From the NCBI GenBank assembly GCA_050084515.1, contig CM114271.1, positions 56,606,001-56,670,000 of the forward strand: a stretch of 64,000 nucleotides of DNA. Reading direction: 5' to 3'. Under the pieces are notes generated by a model, which was not told the DNA's origin, ran no database searches, and worked only from the letters and a program-made list of their open reading frames with translations. The translations under genes and the position numbers were made by a program. This document shows positions 32,795 through 45,005 of the stretch, in pieces (within the stretch, counting starts at the first letter, position 1; each line of letters starts with the position of its first letter). This DNA comes from Blasia pusilla (taxonomy: Eukaryota > Marchantiophyta > Marchantiopsida > Blasiales).

Positions 32795-33300
32795 GTGTCA
32801 TACTACTCGCAGCATCTCCCATAACATCCCTGACCTCAGATCCTGCAATCCAAATCCTCGGCCAGCTGATGAATGACCCTGACATGGCCATCCAGAAATC
32901 ACCAAATGAATGGTGTCAACTCTATCCAGATCCTGCGCCCCCACCAAAGAGATGTCGGCGGGTAGTGTATGTTGATATCCCCGTACTACAGATACCGGAG
33001 ACAACTCAGGATACCTCTGGACCAATCTCACCACGTGACGTAATGATACTCGCCGCGCGGTCTCATCTTTCTCCACATAAAGGTAGTGATGCACCCGTAT
33101 GTCTGCAATACTGCAGCCAATCCGGTGCTAATCCCTCCGAAGAGATCTAACACCCTAACACCCTCCTCTGGGCACTGCCACACAACGGGTGTGGTATCTA
33201 GTGGGGTCAACGTCTCCACGCCAAGAGCCCAATTACCACGTGACTCTTGCTGCTCCGGGATAAAAGCATGACTCCATGCCTGCCTTACGAGGTTGTCGGC
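32795..33300 (-). pseudogene. Copy B methyltransferase N-terminal half (motifs I-IV)
   Basis: The frame 33,028-33,219 has motif I as GVRVLDLFGGISTGLAAVL (about 33,150). The frame 32,798-33,094 has ETARRVSLRHVV, LDRVDTIHLVISGWPCQG (catalytic Cys, about 32,884), HSSAGRGFGLQDLR and MLWEMLRVV. One frameshift near 33,095 lies between motifs I and IV, and another near 32,797 before motif VI. The residues needed for AdoMet binding and catalysis are unchanged. The domain text is closer to DNMT3-type than to DNMT1 or CMT enzymes by the GIS-TGL and VEKDETA-like pattern; a phylogeny would be needed to settle this. Confidence 0.85.
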
Positions 33301-33306
33301 ACTCCT

Positions 33307-33978
33307 CTATAGCTCTCGAGTCGTACCCCACAATGGTGAAGAGGTCTTGCCAACATGGGATGAGACACCCGCCATGGCGTGTCTCTCCGTGGGACTATCC
33401 GCTACTGGGACATCCTTCGCATGTGCGTTCCCCTCCAACAACTCTCCTGGCCAGCTAACACTACCTGTGAAAGCCGCCAACGTGGTCACAGACTCGTCTC
33501 GTGATTGACCACCTCGTCCCGCAAAGTGCACGGGTAACAAACTCATCTGACCGTTACCTGACCGCCATCCTAGCCGATAAGCAATGGTCTCCTCCCTAAA
33601 TTCAAGGATGAATCCTAGGGGATAGAACATTGTACTCCCCACCAACACATCGTACAACTCAGTTGGTGTCGTAATCGCACGTGTGCGCACCATAGCACTA
33701 TCCGTCTCATGCTCTCGCTGGACTCTCACAACTATCTCCTGTCGAGTCACATACTGCGTGGGTGACACGCCCCCAATCAAGGTCTGTATCTGGAAGGGAC
33801 AAGGCTCAATGTCGGCCTTCCGTAACCCCAACGCTAAACACGCCGCCTTCCCTAACATCAAGAGTTGCGCTCCCGAATCAAGTAGGACGTCCTGCAGATG
33901 GTATACTGTCCCCATCGGACTAACCAAGCAAAATACTCTAGCTCGGTCATCCAGTAACACTACTCCAGGTGTCACCAC
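33307..33978 (-). pseudogene. Copy B aspartic protease region
   Basis: An open frame of 223 residues. The D-S-G-A loop is in VLLDSGAQLLMLGKAACLA, followed by GLRKADIEPCPFQIQTLIGG, VTRQEIVVRV and YDVLVGSTMFYPLGF. This is the longest unbroken protease frame of the family in the window and shows the domain's length (about 140 residues) plus a C-terminal Ser/Asp-rich linker leading to the methyltransferase. Confidence 0.85.
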
Positions 33979-33981
33979 TGC

Positions 33982-34790
33982 TCACTCTATGGCCGGTCGA
34001 GCTGGCATATCTACCAACTTCACCGCCGCCGCATGCCATGACTTGGTGGGGAACGTCCCGAGCACAGGCTCTGAGGGCAAGTCCACCACCCCCTCAACTA
34101 CCTCTAAACAAGAAGCAGTCATCTCTCTATGCTTATACAACGTGGCGGCCAACCGGAACACCTCAGTTGGTCCAACTCCCAACTTCGCCAACTCTATGGC
34201 GGAAAATAGTGGAGTCTGACTCACTCTGGTGGCCACCTCCAACACTATGGTCGACATTGACTCCACTCGAGCCGGTATAGGAGTTGTCACTCCAACTCCT
34301 CATGAGGTCGACGTAGGTACCTGAGCTGTAGGCACCGCTGGTCGTCGAGGCAACATCGATGGTGTGTGTAGTACCTCCGACAATGTGAATGATTGTGGAA
34401 CCCTGGCCTGCCGCCCATCGGTCCCCTCTGGTGGGTCAATCTCAACTCCACCTCTCGATGGCTTGGTGCCTCTAGCAACACCTCGAGTCACCACTGCAGC
34501 TGCCTCAACCTGGGCTGCATTACATATAAATCCCATACTGGCGAGATCCTCACCCGGGTTAGGGTAAGAGGTTGAAGCTGGAGTCACACTAGCTGCTCGC
34601 AGCTCCATGCCTTCCCTAAGCTGCATCATCATCATGGCAGCAATCCTCTGCTCCAACTGATCGATGCGTGAGAGAAGTGCCGGCTCTGGTGCTCCTACTC
34701 CATCTCCTCTGGCTGGTGGTGGTCATCTATCACCACGTCTAGGAAGGACTCCGCAACCTCCTCCAGGAAGACCGGCCCCCGGCCCTTGGC
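33982..34790 (-). pseudogene. Copy B linker between zinc knuckle and protease
   Basis: Frames 33,982-34,290 and 34,300-34,656 contain MEQRIAAMMMMQLREGMEL, a Met-rich helix, ICNAAQVEAAAVVTRG and TVLFEVATRVSQ-like text. Copy C has the matching ASAAQVEASAVVTRGATQ at 59,548-59,802, so this is conserved element protein. No known domain was recognised. Confidence 0.6.
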
Positions 34791-35525
34791 CTATCTCTGG
34801 ACGTGCCCCTTGGTGAAGGTCAAAATATCTATCCCTAGTGTGACCATATCTGTGGCAATAGTCACACTAGTGCTGTGGTGGGGCCAACCTGTGTGACTCC
34901 TGAGCAATCGGAGGCGTGGGCAGTCTCTCTGCCTATGGGCCCATCCACACGTCCAACAAGACCACATCGGTCCTTGCTGGGCAACATATGTAGGTACGGG
35001 TCGTTGCCTCATAGGCTCACGGTACCCGCCCTGCTCTCTGGGCACACTGGCCCACTCCCGTAATCTTGATGCTCATTTGTGGCTTTGTGGGGTCACCGTC
35101 GCTCGTGGACCCGTCGACTCTCGAGAAAATCCAGCGGTCACTACCTGCTCCTCACTCATGTTGAGCTCAATACGCTCAGACAACTCAAAGACCACCTTCA
35201 ATGTGGGCTTCGCAGTGTGAATCAACACCGCATTTGGGACTCTCCTCCATAGTTCTCGGTCCAGAATCCCGTACCAGTACTGGATTGACTGCGCCTCAGT
35301 CACTCCAAACGTAGCAATGATCAGCCTCCTCATGCGCGTGAATGCCTCTCTCAGACTCTCACCCGATTGTCGCTGAAAATCCTGTAGACTCTTCAGCTTG
35401 TCGGTGCGTACGCCCTAATAGCTCTTCTCCAACTGTCGGAAGAACTCCACTGTGGGGCTGAAGCTGGGTGGCCCTCTACCACTAGAGATCTCTGCCACAT
35501 CGCCTGTCTCACTACCCGAGTTGCC
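34791..35525 (-). pseudogene. Copy B gag (truncated) and intact zinc knuckle
   Basis: The frame 35,073-35,333 gives MRRLIIATFGVTEAQSIQYW and DRELWRRVPNAVLI of the gag domain. More gag text (EKSY, LKSLQDFQRQSGESLREAF-like) lies between 35,334 and 35,450 with a stop. The frame 34,791-35,045 has the zinc knuckle CWTCGWAHRQRDC, with all four ligands in C-x2-C-x3-H-x4-C. Homology ends near 35,525. Confidence 0.75.
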
Positions 35526-35699
35526 TTTGGTGATACTTCACTACACAATTATTATGACATCTAATATCAATTTAAATATACAAGCTGCTAATGGATTATT
35601 AGCAAATCTCACTAAATTTATTTATGACAATACTGAATTAGCACAAATCCTAATCTAGTTTACTTAATACTAATAAAACTCTCTCTAACTCTTAATGAG

Positions 35700-36173
35700 A
35701 GAGGATTTTACACATTGGGTGATTTTACTATACGACAGCGTGTCTGATCGAAACTCCACATCTGATTATTCATTTACTTTGGGAAGCGTAGCTATAAGTT
35801 GGGCTTCAAAGAAGCAACCTACAATTGCTTTATCTTCAATATAGGTTGAATACACAAGAGCACCAATGTAGCATGTGAGGCAGTGTTAGTAACTTAGGAC
35901 CTAGTGTAATATATACACACAATATTAGTAGCATCAAGCTTGCTAATAACCCTGTGTTTTATGCTCGTACAAAGCATGTTGAGATGCACTATCATTTTAT
36001 CAGAGAGAAAGTGCTTGCACGAGAAATTGATCTTGTGTATATAGGTACATGCATTTGTAAAGATATCAACAAATTGTTGATATCTTTACAAAGGCATTGT
36101 CTAGAGATAAGTTTGAGATGTTTAGAAATGATTTAGACATTAGAGATATGGATATGAGTTTGAGGGGGAGTAT
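35700..36173 (+). pseudogene. Ty1/copia RNase H remnant
   Basis: Plus-strand text STSDYSFTLGSVAISWASKK followed by QPTIALSSI (about 35,755-35,845), then SSIKLANNPVFYARTKHVEM and HYHFIREKV (about 35,920-36,015) and a degenerate tail ending MSLRGSV-like text. This is the C-terminal RNase H of Ty1/copia polyproteins, which usually ends ...DIFTKAL. Several stops interrupt it (one where the usual S-S-T-E-A-E-Y would be). No RT or integrase is left. It ends at the polypurine tract TTTGAGGGGGAG. Confidence 0.85.
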
Positions 36174-36458
36174 TGAAAACTGAGTTACAGTCAAGCTCAT
36201 CTCACACATGAACTGCTCCATTTGGTACTCACACAAAGTAGGGAAGCTTAATCTTGGTTAGTCAGTTATGCGCGATTATCTTAACTAGGGTTAGTTAATC
36301 ACACTGAGTCTAACTCGAAGCTATGGTTAAGATTAGGGTTAGGGTTTCTTGTACATACCCTATATAATTGAGAAGAGAACCAACTTCCACTCATTCTCTT
36401 ATTGCAAAATTTCTCCATGGTGGTGTATGAGTGTGAGAGCCGTTTCCCACCTGTTACA
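36174..36458 (+). repeat. Ty1/copia 3' LTR
   Basis: It starts TGAAAACTGAGTT right after the polypurine tract GAGGGGGAGTAT and ends CCACCTGTTACA. The length of 285 bp is typical of short copia LTRs. A TATA-like CCCTATATAATT lies at about 36,357-36,368 with the expected distance to the R region. No second LTR exists in the window. Confidence 0.7.
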
Positions 36459-36524
36459 CTTTTTAGCAATTTTCTACAATAATGTGTGTCTTGAGCGAAG
36501 GTAAAAATCTAGATCCCAACCGGT

Positions 36525-36760
36525 AATCATAAAGGAAGGACTGGAGTTCGAGATGGAGGCCATCTTGCATTCAAGATGTAGGGCCAATAAATATGAGTAC
36601 TTGGTCAAATAGAAGGGCTACCATGTGAAGGAGGCGACTTGGATTATAGAGGCAGATTTGGAACATGAATAGGAGGTGTTATAATGGGTAGAAGAAATGG
36701 GTAGAAGAAAAGCACATGTGTTAATACATGGAGAAGCTAGGAGATGACTTATGGCCATGG
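36525..36760 (+). pseudogene. Chromodomain remnant of a chromovirus-type gypsy element
   Basis: The plus-strand text EMEAILHSRCRANKYEYLVK, a stop in place of Trp, KGYHVKEATWI and EADLEHE is a chromodomain: the family pattern is E-x-Ile-Leu...YLVKW-KG...EATWE...L. It sits about 70 bp after the copia LTR. No integrase is recognisable upstream, so the copia element or a deletion has removed it. It shows that a conventional chromodomain gypsy lineage also exists in this genome, in contrast to the PHD-bearing elements. Confidence 0.75.
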
Positions 36761-39665
36761 AAGCTTGGGCTAAAGGCTGTTGTAACTAGAACATGCTAGT
36801 TTTGCAATAAAGGAATGCATGGATTTGGAGATTCAATGCTTAGATGTTTGTTTGCAATTTTTTTGTGGTGTTGCATGGCAACGAGTAGTTTCTCATATGC
36901 CTGGGATGTAAGTCAAGAGGAGAGACAAGGCGTATTTTAGGAGAGTGACTGTATTTAGATAAGTATCTAGAATAGGACCAAGTGTTGGTGAGGCAGATCA
37001 CACTATCTTGGGGCTTGGGGTGATCTTACTTATGAAAGCATAAGTGAAGTTAGTAACGCGCATAAGTTAGATACAAGAGGGACCCAAAAGTAGTATGACT
37101 TGTAGGCCGTGTAAACTGGTGGGATATTTATATATTGTGAGCATTGCGAAGTAAAGTCTTAGGTAACAGACTTAGCTAGCTTATTTGATAGGTTTGGTTA
37201 GTTCAAGGAAATTGATCAAGTCTCATTGAAGAGGAGAAGCTAGATTTTTCTAAGTGGTGTATGCAACAACGTAAGATTTAAGCCAAAAGAGGAACTGCGG
37301 TTTAGCTACTTGAACACAATTCAATGTCAAGGGGTTCGCTTCCCAAGAAGACCTGACATTAGAAGGTTTGCATTGTTGGGTATAAACCTTTAAAGAGGGG
37401 TGGGTATAGCAAACCTCATAACCAAATAAGGGATGATGCAGATCCATAACATCAAGACTATAGTAGACTGACGCTAAGATGGATGCACGTCAAAGAAGTT
37501 TCTTAAAAAAGAAATGAGATGTGAGACGCAAGTAAGGTTGAGCGTTGCATGTGTTAACAATCAGGACTTGGGAAAACTAAGACCAAACATGGACCAAGAC
37601 TACAGAAGAGTCGAGTCTATAAGAGTTGCAAAAAAAGAAGAGAATCATAATTGGAACTTGACTAGCATTTGGTATTTTACTGTGTTTTAGGTCATAAAAG
37701 AAAAATCCCATATGCATTTGGGACAAGTTAGATGGCGTTGGAAATATTATGCAGATATGATTCCAACCTATCAAGGATCTTGAAAACGCAAAGATTGAGT
37801 AACTGCCCAAAAATTGTCATAAAGACAGTTGGGTTGAGGGCGAAAAGGAACGGCTCGATAGGACTTTCCCAAAGGTAGGGAGAGGTAGGAGAATCCCACA
37901 AGGAGGAGGATCTCCAAGGGTACTTCAGACTTGAACTCCACTTTGGGCAGCCATGGGGCAAACCAAGAGTAAGAAATAGACCGGGAGGTTGGGGTTGGGG
38001 TCGATGAAAACCCCAAGCCAAGTACAAGGGAGTGAATTTCGGAGATCACCTTTGGATTCTACCTCATGACTCATTTCTTGGGTCTCGATTAGGGACTAAA
38101 GGAAAGTTCATTGGACAGTTGGGACCGCTAGGCGTACAAACGCTATTTTAAGTGTATGGACTATTTTGAAAGTTTGTCCCAAGTCTAGAAAGACTTGCTT
38201 GCGTTGTGAAGTGAAGAGTTAGGATCTGTTGAGCTTGTAGAATTGCCCAAGCTGAGAACTCGGGGAGTTGGAATTGTGGTTGACTTAAACCAAGACTAAT
38301 ATGAGCATTTTTGTGTGTTGATCAACATATTGAGCGTGACCTAGTGATCAAACATATGTTTTTGCAACATTTGAGATTGACTTTCAAGAGGAGTACGTGT
38401 GTGACATTTATTTTTTCTCATGTGAAATTAAAAGAAATCATTGCCAACATGAAAGGGAACACTTTACAAAGTATAAAATATTAAACTATCTATTTTATTT
38501 TTTATTAAAATTAGTTTTAGATAAAATAATTATTTTCATGTAGAAATGTTTCTAGGATAAGCATGGCATGACCAAGAAGTGTTTCCAAATTGGTTATTAG
38601 AGGGAAGTGAGACTCAATGATCTCATCAAATTTGTTTTATGGTCGTGATGTTCATAAATGGAGTGATATTGACTTTTTGAGGGGTATATAAATTCTTTGA
38701 ACAAAGCATACTATCGTGCTCATTATCAATGCTAAAAATCATGTCTCAATTTTCAAAAGAGGGGAATGTTCATTTTGTTAAATATCATGAATATGTTTTT
38801 GAACAAGAGGATGGCCATATATATAGTTCTATTTTATCCTTATCATTTTAATGAATTTATTTCTTTTTGCAAGAGTGTACTTTTTTAAGCGCCCATTTAG
38901 TATGAGAGGATAGGAGGAGGCTTGTATACTCAAGTGAGTTCTTGAATATATGCTTGCCATTAAGATTGCCAATTTTTCTTTGAAAATTGGAGCTTTGACC
39001 ATTATGAATGGGGCAAAAAAAAATTAAAGCGATAAGCAAACAAGACTCACTTGGTGATTGTTGAATTTGGTGACTTAACATTGCTAGAAGAAAAAATTTA
39101 ATTTATAATTATGATATATGACTAAGTTAACTCATCGATGATACTAAATGCTTTTTAATAATTGATAATTTGTAGAGTTATACAAACTACATCATGTACC
39201 GGTAGTGAGTAATCAAACCATTAATATATGACTAACATGTCAACAAAAACATATTTGTGTAACCTTTTTTTGTCCTTCCTCCATCCATCCTTGTATTGAG
39301 TTACATCCTATTTGGTGGGTTTTTTGTAAAATTTTCATTTTGAGGACCAATGAACGAATGCCATCTCTCAATTTTATCCATGAAGCTAGTTGATCATGGT
39401 GAAACCTTTTTTTAATTTTACCCTATGCAGGCTATGCTAAGATTAGAATGAGGGGAAGATTTTGATAATTCTATTAATTTCATATTTTTATTTTAAAATT
39501 AAAAAATAGGATTCCATTAATTAGAATAAATAGAAATGCCAAAAAAATCCTAACAAAATCTTCCAAAATCTCTTTCATATTTAATACATTGTGTTTTCAA
39601 ATTTGGAAATTTAAAGTTTCATGCGTGAAGTTTTCTTACAAATATTAATTTTCAAGTTTAATTTG
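36761..39665. other. AT-rich DNA without recognised genes
   Basis: It may include the LTR and flanks of the chromovirus remnant at the left. Repeated TTGAACACAATTC-type text and short frames are seen but no domain. From 38,400 on the DNA is strongly AT-rich. Confidence 0.35.
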
Positions 39666-40609
39666 CAAGATTACAAATGGACATGTCTAGTATGTAGACT
39701 TATGTCCGTCCCAAGGCTGGACATGTTTGTACGGGCCTAGGTGCTTGCGGCTTGCATCTAGGTTTAACAACCCGCTGCCGGTTGTTTCCAACCATTTTCT
39801 AGCCTGCGTCGAGCTCGTATGGGCCCCGCTCGGCCCACACTGCCCTGCTTCGAGTCTGCCATGGCCCTCATCTAGCCCGTACAAGCCTGCGTGTAGCCCA
39901 ACCAAGGCATGGGCACGACCTACATTTTCCTGTCCAAGGCACGTAATGGCCCGCGTTGCATTGACATGGGCCCATGGTAAAATGAAAACCCACTTTTCAA
40001 TCCATGGGATTGACATGCCCAACAGGTCCCCAACGTGGATTTTTTTGGTATCCTAGTGGCCCGCATTAAGCTTGGCTGGCCGGCTCGACTCACCCTAAGC
40101 CCACACAGGCTTGCATAGGGCCCACAAGGCCTTTGGCTAGCCGGCATTGCAAGCTAGGTGGGCTTGATGTGGACAATGTCCTTGCTTTTAGCTACAATCA
40201 AGGCATGGGCTCAGTGCGGGCTACAAAAATGGGAGGCAAGAATAGGTGACGGATTGCTAGACTAGGCGGCTCGCTGAGCCCGAGTCTACATTGGAGGCGG
40301 AGTAGGCCCACACGGATATGTGTGCGGACACTGACTTTGTCCGTTTGCAACCTTGTGTGGGCTACACTAGCTACGTCGATGCTTGGATGCTTAACCCTTA
40401 ATTAAGCAGAGGGATATCGACGTGGACCCTATGCGGGCCCGCAACTCGCACACCCGTTGGGTCCTTGTCTCGCACCCTTAATCCAAGCCCACATCTATTC
40501 CTACGACCCTAGCCTCCACGGGCGACCTCGATACCAAAAAGCCCCAAGAGGCTGACCCGTTTGGCATGCTCGTCCATAGGAGGGACAAGTCGTTTTCATG
40601 CAACCTTGT
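39666..40609. mobile_element. Short GC-rich inverted-repeat element related to the 5.9-7.8 kb element
   Basis: The left end is CAAGATTACAAATGGACATG and the right end is CATGCAACCTTG (reverse complement CAAGGTTGCATG), the same termini as the element at 5,861-7,797. An internal copy of the end (GGACACTGACTTTGTCCGTT, then TGCAACCTTG) lies at 40,330-40,357. The flanking 8-mers are TTAATTTG and TTAGTTTG, 7 of 8 identical, suggesting an 8-bp target duplication. The interior is rich in GGCCC/GGGCC words and non-coding. The surrounding DNA is AT-rich, so the composition break matches the boundaries. Confidence 0.55.
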
Positions 40610-43600
40610 TAGTTTGCAAGGGGAATTCATTCATATTCTGGTGAAAAATGAAAAAGGATAAAAGGTAGTATTGGGGCAAGAATTTTTCCTCAAAAAAATG
40701 AAAGAATTGTTTTTTCTATATTATTTTTAATCTTCAAACTAGATTGAGAGAAATTTTTAATCTCTATTTTGGGAAAAAAATTGATTAAAATGATTTCTCG
40801 TTGCCTGTGCATAGCCCTAGTCCTCCATATGTGAGAATTTTTATTTCCATTGGGAAAAAAATACTCGTAATTTCTAAGAACATTTTAAATTGGAAAGTGG
40901 TGATGTTGGAGCCTCTCACCACCATTCTTACAAGTTTACAAGCTGGTATGGAAAATGTGTTATCCACATACTTGATAAATCATCAAGACTAATAAAAGTC
41001 CTTCTCCCTCTATAGTCACTACTTACTTTCGGAAGTGCATATCAATGACCTTTACAACGTGCACAAGCATAAGTGGTAGGTAATGTTGGAGCAATGTAAT
41101 AACGTTATTACATTTTTATGTCCTCTTTTGAGGTCTATTATAATTGTAAAGTGGATATTTACAATAAAAGGAACAATTCTAATAAGGGTCGTTCATGTGG
41201 TATGCATAGTCTTCACGATGAAATATGTCGAGCGTTTTGAATAATCAAACCTTTCCCTATAAGAAGAAGTTATTATAATTGGAGAGTGTTTACTTGATTT
41301 GATACTCAACAATCAAACAACAAGAAAATATTTGTATGCAACATCATTAATCTGCCTAAATAATAAATATGGAAGTGCGAGTCTACCTTCCCCAGTAGTC
41401 CTTTCCGAGATCCGGACGGGTATCCGATTTTGGCAGATATGTTCCATGGTCTGGCGCGCAGTCGGATTACGGGGAAAGCTTAAACAAACTGAGCATTTCC
41501 AAGGAATGGATCCTGCTATGAGTGTTAAAAGGATGGAGTGTGTGCCCATTCCTCTAGGCTCTCATCTTCAAGAGCTATGGGAATGAGTTCCTAACTCCAA
41601 GCCCATTGCACCTCCTCTCTTCTAGCCTGCGGGGCAGCTTGCTGTGAAGTCGCCATCATGCCGAAAGAAACGGACGGAGGTGAAGGCAGCGAGCAGAAGA
41701 CGCACCAGACCTCCACGAGGACGGGAAGGGGAACGAACAGGGTTAAGGGGGGTGTCTTGGATTGGTATGTCACCAGCTGCAAACATGCGGCGGAGCATCT
41801 GTTGGGCCGCTGCTCAGTCTGTGGCTTTGAGGCGCCGACCGATTGAGTCCGGAAAGTCACCTCGACGTGTCCAGGACCTGCAATTGGTCGTCAGTGGATT
41901 GCTTCTGAAGAAGCTGAATTAGTGCAATTGGGCTGCCTCATCTTGTACTGGGTTGTGTGTTCTCAGATAGTCCTCTCAATATCCCGACGTGTTGCCCGGG
42001 TTAGCACTGTTCAACGTCACAAGGGAGAAAAAAAAAATTTGAGAAGTTCATTGTGCGGGATATATGTATAGCAATCGACGATGTGAATATAAACGTCGCT
42101 CAGCTGCCGTGGTTTCTCCGATTATACGTCCAAAGTAACGTGTTACTCGTCGACTGCTCAGCGAGGAAACGTCACATTTTAACGTCATAATCGAACCTTC
42201 AACCGTTGGGCTGAAGAAGTAAATCTTCTACAGACTCTAGGGCCATGAGAGCCGCTTCTGCCGACAATTGAAGCGGAGAGAAGCCATCTTAGTGTTGAAA
42301 TCTCCCCGGTAACAAAGATATGCTAGACTGTATGATTAGGTTTGTTCGCTCATGTGAATAGCGATCCAGTCCGAGAAGCCGCGGCCGGGGCTGTCACCTG
42401 CTCTGGCCATTAATATCCTTGTCTAATCACGATACGCCCTGGTCAGTTTCCGTGGACAGCAAGAGGGGACACGTCTGAGTCGACTTAATGGATCTCAATT
42501 CGAAGCTGTGGAGATCCACAATGTGCTCGATGCAGCCGGCTTGACCCGACTTGAATCCTCGTCCTTGCAATATACTGTAATAAAAGTACAACTTGACCTT
42601 GCTTGCTTTGGATGGATCTCCTTGAGTTGATTGATTATCATAGTTTCAATTTGATTTGAAGATTGCCAAAAATGTGTTGTCCTCGTATATCTCAGGTCGC
42701 GCAACAGTCTATCCTCACGGGACTGTTCAGTGTTCGTAGCGTGACGTGTAGCACCCAGACCCATTGGAGATGGCAGTTTGAGTATTCAGTGGAGGTCTTT
42801 CAGCTGTCTAGACATCAATGTGACGGTGTGGCCGACATGTTCAGTCCCTACGCACTGTGCGTTTTCTGTTGTGTGTTGTGATCAGTGAAATTTCCTGGAC
42901 AGTATTCGTCCAGTCCGGCCTGTATTGCAGGTATGAGGATAGTGATGGTTCTACTTCTGGAAGGATCATGTCAAATCGTTCAACGCATTGGTCTTAGACA
43001 CGCACACAGGATTTCTTGTGGTCTCCTGTTACGGGGATCTACCTCGTTACTCGGTCTTCCAGTCTTCATGATGGTTCTTGCGTGTTGACTCTCGACTGCG
43101 GTTATTGCGTCTCAGAAGATATCTAGTGACGGAAACATCGTCCTCGTGGGTCGATCCCTGCTCTCCTGTTTGAATATGAACGCTGTTGTAGTCACTTCCA
43201 GAATCCCTTTCGAAATGGTCTGGATGAAGACATCATTCCCCTTGCTCAATCGCGGTTGGAATCTGTTACTTTAGATATGAAAAACCCACTGACCTTGAAT
43301 CTTACGGGAAATGCAGTGCAGAATCCACTACGGATTGATGCCGATTCTTGTTTGTGGTTAGCACCCGGAAAGTTCATCGCCATGTAGGTTGTGGAGGGAG
43401 TTCCACTTGCATCATTGTCCATAGGATAGATTCTGACCTGGCAGAGTTCGAGTAACCATCTTTGCAAGGTCAGCCGCGAGCTTTGCGATGTCGATGATTT
43501 GCCCTTACAATAGAGCAATGTACTCTCGTTGTATATTCTCCACGTTTTCCTCGATGGAGGTTAACATAGTTCACAAATCTGCATCCATCGCGTCTCTTGC

Positions 43601-45005
43601 TTTTCCAATGCCATCAGACTCAACTATATACCTAAGAAAACATCAGGCAGTAAATCAGTCCGTCACACAAGCGTTGAGCAAGTTCTAGCGAAGTAGATAC
43701 AAATGTGGAAGTCCGAAAGGAATGAGTTGGATCTTCTCGACATTTTTAACCCACTTCCTATGAGGTCCCCCATGCTCTGCTTATCTCTTTTCTGGGATGT
43801 TTGAACACTGGACCTGCTTAATTGGCGCTCGCTCGCTCGAGTTTCACCCATTTCGGTCATTCTCGTACGAGCTTTCCCATCCTCATTGGACGCTTGAACA
43901 CAAAACCAGGTTCAACTCGGGCTCTTCGGTTGAGAGATTGCGACATGCGTCGTTCTAGAGAGGCTTAAGTGTTCTAAAATCCGAGTCTCGATCTAGACTC
44001 ATGTAATGTGGAGGTTAAAATTCTTATTCAACACTCTCAAATCGCCAGGAGTGCATCGACCGACATCCACAGTTCCAGGCTCGGTAGTAGTATCCTTGCG
44101 ACGGAGACTCCCGAGAGTGAAAGCGGAGACAAAGATGAGATAGGAAGCAAAAATGCGATATTAGAATGCTCCACGTGTGAATTGAACGATTGTGAGGAAA
44201 TAACCAGCACAGAGATTGACGTCGATCGAGTGCGCAAAATGCGTCGGCCAACGGTCCAAGGCTGCGTCTTGGCGAGATCATCAACGACGATTCATATGTA
44301 GAATATTCACTGCCACTCCAGCGGCATAAGGAGGGAACCTATTTACTTGTTTACCGATCGGAGTCGCTGACAACAAGCAACGGAATTTGAACGGAGCCAA
44401 AACGAAGGTACACCATGATCTGGATACGCTGAGTTGTAAGAGGGAGCGGACGATCTAACGAAACGTAGACTTTATAGCCATACAAAGAATAAGAGATCAA
44501 AATTTCAGGATGGATGGCCACAAACTATCTTCCGAAGATATTTCACGTACTACACATTGGTCTATATCGATATCTACAGAGCGCTGCACCATCGTTCGCC
44601 ATCTCCGTACACTACGGCGACATCTTCATTGGAATGTCTAAGCTTCTTTCTCCAGTGTCAAAACTCCTAGTGTCCTTTGAAGCCCTTCACTTCGGAACGC
44701 TAAATCAGCGATGACACCACCTTCGTTACGTACCACTAAAAAGAAATCCGTTCAGTCTTACAGCTTCGAGGCCCTAGAACATCAACTTACAGAAGCGGGC
44801 GATAATCCCGCCAAGTGATTTTCCATCTCTAGCGACACTCCCAGGTTTCAAAGTTCTCACATCACTGTTCGATCGCGGGATCGACTTTCCAAACGATGAT
44901 CACCTTCCTCGCTTGTTGACCAGCAAGTTCAGGATCCGATTTACGCGTCTTCACCGTATCTCCATTAGCTTGGCCTGTGACTGGGGAGCAGCTCTTCCGA
45001 CTGCG
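40610..45005. other. DNA without recognised genes upstream (right side) of other features; 3' flank of the glucanase
   Basis: AT-rich up to about 41,350, then mixed composition like the glucanase locus. Short frames such as 41,658-41,846 (+, 62 codons, ending SCKHAAEHLLGRCSVCGF) and 44,008-44,301 (+, 97 codons, acidic) have neither domains nor convincing exon context. I do not call genes here, but this is the stretch with host-like composition, and unrecognised small exons are possible. Confidence 0.3.

Larger units (their letters stand above)
32032..35525 (-). mobile_element. Copy B: truncated, internally deleted member of the methyltransferase element family
   Basis: Minus orientation. From right to left it keeps part of gag, the zinc knuckle, linker, protease, the methyltransferase up to motif VIII, then directly the integrase barrel and PHD finger, polypurine tract and one B-like repeat. 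RT, RNase H and the integrase core are deleted. The 5' part (A1, leader, gag N-terminus) is missing: homology stops near 35,525, where unrelated AT-rich DNA begins. No A2 or second B repeat is present at the 3' end. The sequence is about as close to copy A as to copy C by domain text. Confidence 0.8.

Noticed and set aside
41658-41846. 62-codon plus-strand frame ending in a Cys-containing motif
   Set aside because: No family match, and only one CxxC. Splice-like GTATGT nearby is insufficient without RNA evidence.
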